Positions 13,915 to 15,255 of a stretch of DNA of 15,255 bases are shown in pieces. The stretch is from CAZAGD01 sp049699975 (lineage in GTDB: Bacteria > Desulfobacterota > SM23-61). The position numbers and the translations under genes are program-made. Location of the stretch: assembly GCA_049699975.1 (NCBI GenBank), contig JBNAWB010000077.1, forward strand, positions 1 through 15,255, written 5' to 3'. The notes beneath the pieces are model-generated. The model had not been told where the DNA came from. It worked only from the letters and a program-made list of their open reading frames with translations, and did no database searches. Positions within the stretch are counted from its first letter, which is position 1; each line of letters begins with the position of its first letter.

Positions 13915-15129
13915 GACTCCTTCTTCCTTTAGTCTCTTAACCTCCTCTGGGCTTATTCCGAGATACTTTTTGAGTATGAGCTCGTTATGCTCTCCCACTA
14001 AAGGGGAGGGCCGGCTCACTGTTCCTGGAGTCTTAGATAGTTTAAAAGGAATTCCGGGTATCTTGGCTCGGCCAATGATGGGGTGGTCCACCTCCACAAA
14101 ATAGCCGCGGGCATTGAGATGAGGATCATCCACTACCTGTTGAATATTTAAAATGGGTGAGTTAGCTACCCGTTCGCGATCTAACATCTCGCCCACTTCT
14201 TGCACAGTATATTGGGTGGTAATTTTTTCAATCTCTTCTTGGAGAATATATTTCTTTTCCCAGCGCTGGCGTTTGGTTTTATACTGCGGATCCGCAGCCC
14301 AATCGGGTCTATTAAGAGCGCGGCAGAAGCGCTGCCAGTGTTCATCTCCAACCGTGGCGATGATGATATAACCATCTTTACAGCGAAAGGCCGCCATGGG
14401 ACACTCATGCGGATTCATTGATCCAATAGGCGTCAGGAGTTCTTTGCCTATTGTCCATCGCGGAATCGCTCCCTCTAAGATAGCAACTGTACACTCTTGC
14501 ATAGATACATCAATATATTGGCCTTCCCCTGTTCTTTCCCGGTACCAAAGAGCAGCCATAATGGCGAACGCAGCGTGTAGTGAAGCGGTTACATCTCCTA
14601 AAGAAGTCCCTACTTTTGTCGGGGGAGAGTCGGGATGGCCTGTCACGGAGATCATCCCACTCATAGCTTGGGCAATAATGTCAAAGGACATACGTTCAGA
14701 ATAAGGTCCCCATTGTCCAAAGCCACTAATACTGCACATAATAATTCGCGGATTAACTTCGCGTAGTACTGGATAATCAATACCCAGCCTTTTCATAACT
14801 CCCGGGGCATAATTTTCGATTACCACGTCTCCAATTTTCACGAGTTCTTTAAAAATTTCCACAGCCCGGGGGTGCTTAAGATTCAAAGTAATCCCGAATT
14901 TATTGCGATTGAGGGTAAGGAAATATCCGCTGCGGCTGCGGTCATGGGGGCCGCCCTCCCCTTGTTTTACTAAGGGAGGGTTGTCCCGAATAATCTCTCC
15001 CCAAGGAGGTTCAATTTTTATAACTTCCGCCCCCATATCCGCAAAGAGCATAGAACAATAAGGACCCGCATAAATCTGGGTTAAGTCAAGGACCTTAATA
15101 CCCTCTAAGGCCTTCTTTGGTATGGACAT
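13909..15129 (-). CDS. Family III CoA-transferase (CaiB/BaiF, formyl-CoA transferase-like)
   Basis: This 406-residue cytosolic protein is a class III CoA-transferase, moving CoA between carboxylic acids through an Asp-acyl/CoA mixed anhydride. The N-terminal LEGIKVLDLTQIYAGPYCSMLFADMGAEVIKIEPP is the family hallmark (8-42). SGYFLTLNRNKFGITLNLK (67-85) and VVIENYAPGVMKRLGIDY follow. The catalytic aspartate is D179 in KVGTSLGDVTAS, aligning with Asp169 of formyl-CoA transferase. Length and C-terminal SPLVGEHNELILKKYLGIS are typical, so the gene is complete. The ATG follows GGAGGT closely (short spacing). No acyl-CoA dehydrogenase, ligase or second transferase is nearby in the window, so the acid substrates (formate/oxalate, carnitine, aryl-succinate, mesaconate and others in the family) cannot be inferred. 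Upstream DNA (15130-15255) is very AT-rich and shows no clear promoter. Confidence 0.93.
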   Translation of the reverse strand: MSIPKKALEGIKVLDLTQIYAGPYCSMLFADMGAEVIKIEPPWGEIIRDNPPLVKQGEGGPHDRSRSGYFLTLNRNKFGITLNLKHPRAVEIFKELVKIGDVVIENYAPGVMKRLGIDYPVLREVNPRIIMCSISGFGQWGPYSERMSFDIIAQAMSGMISVTGHPDSPPTKVGTSLGDVTASLHAAFAIMAALWYRERTGEGQYIDVSMQECTVAILEGAIPRWTIGKELLTPIGSMNPHECPMAAFRCKDGYIIIATVGDEHWQRFCRALNRPDWAADPQYKTKRQRWEKKYILQEEIEKITTQYTVQEVGEMLDRERVANSPILNIQQVVDDPHLNARGYFVEVDHPIIGRAKIPGIPFKLSKTPGTVSRPSPLVGEHNELILKKYLGISPEEVKRLKEEGVL

Positions 15130-15255
15130 TTACCTCCGTCCCCTTTCGCTTAAAAAGATTTAAAAGTCTTTATTATTTCCTTAAAGGCTTTTATCATTTT
15201 TGACCTTAAAATGCATAGTTATATTATTATCATATTCCTAAATAATATGTTTTTA

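Noticed and set aside
14396..14704. 102-aa plus-strand open frame inside the CoA-transferase gene
   Set aside because: Antisense to a complete, motif-rich gene; no recognisable protein features.
1..15255. CRISPR array, transposon, tRNA or rRNA genes
   Set aside because: No regularly spaced repeats, transposase motifs, terminal inverted repeats with an ORF, or T-loop/rRNA signatures were found in the intergenic regions.

Overview
The window looks like a draft, probably metagenome-derived, bacterial scaffold of moderate-to-low GC. A run of exactly 100 N at 12021-12120 is a scaffold gap that cuts two genes. Gene content and protein style suggest a Thermodesulfobacteriota (former Deltaproteobacteria) relative: a formyltransferase-only PurH, a DUF1285-like gene, a HAD-IB phosphatase ending in an NPDP..RRGWPL motif, a PflX-type radical SAM protein and a YidC with Lys in its groove. 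This placement is inferred from protein resemblance only and is moderate at best.

Layout. Positions 1-540 carry a short leader with a promoter and palindrome, then a small MazG-like pyrophosphohydrolase with a Cys-rich tail. Positions 540-1607 hold a minus-strand minimal zincin metalloprotease, divergent from a small exported Ala/Pro/Lys/Glu-rich protein. A hairpin separates that protein from a convergent HAD-IB phosphatase (1686-2372). Positions 2615-7634 form the classical origin-linked cluster on the plus strand: rpmH (TTG start, short enough to be missed by length-filtered ORF calling), rnpA, yidD, yidC, jag/khpB and mnmE, followed by a DUF1285-like gene overlapping mnmE by 4 nt. On the minus strand, a stand-alone AICAR transformylase (8911-10206) is followed by a fosmidomycin-resistance-type MFS exporter (7635-8843). 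The exporter's stop codon directly abuts that of the DUF1285-like gene.

Positions 10246-10497 are intergenic and hold a short GC-rich repeat related to one at the window's left end. Next come an ABC-2 exporter ATPase and permease on the plus strand (permease truncated by the gap), a convergent PflX-like radical SAM protein with a twin-arginine-like N-terminus (3' end lost in the gap), a SlyD-like FKBP prolyl isomerase, and a convergent family III (CaiB/BaiF) CoA-transferase.

How the genes work together. The rpmH-mnmE cluster couples ribosome and RNase P biogenesis (L34, RnpA), inner-membrane protein insertion (YidD, YidC), RNA binding (Jag/KhpB) and tRNA wobble modification (MnmE). The rest is housekeeping nucleotide metabolism, envelope export and peripheral metabolism. 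I found no convincing undescribed multi-gene system, CRISPR array, transposon, tRNA or rRNA. The points most worth a second look are the Tat-like signal on a radical SAM protein, the formyltransferase-only PurH, the two related 11-nt tandem repeats, the palindrome over the mazG-like promoter, and the DUF1285-like gene translationally coupled to mnmE.
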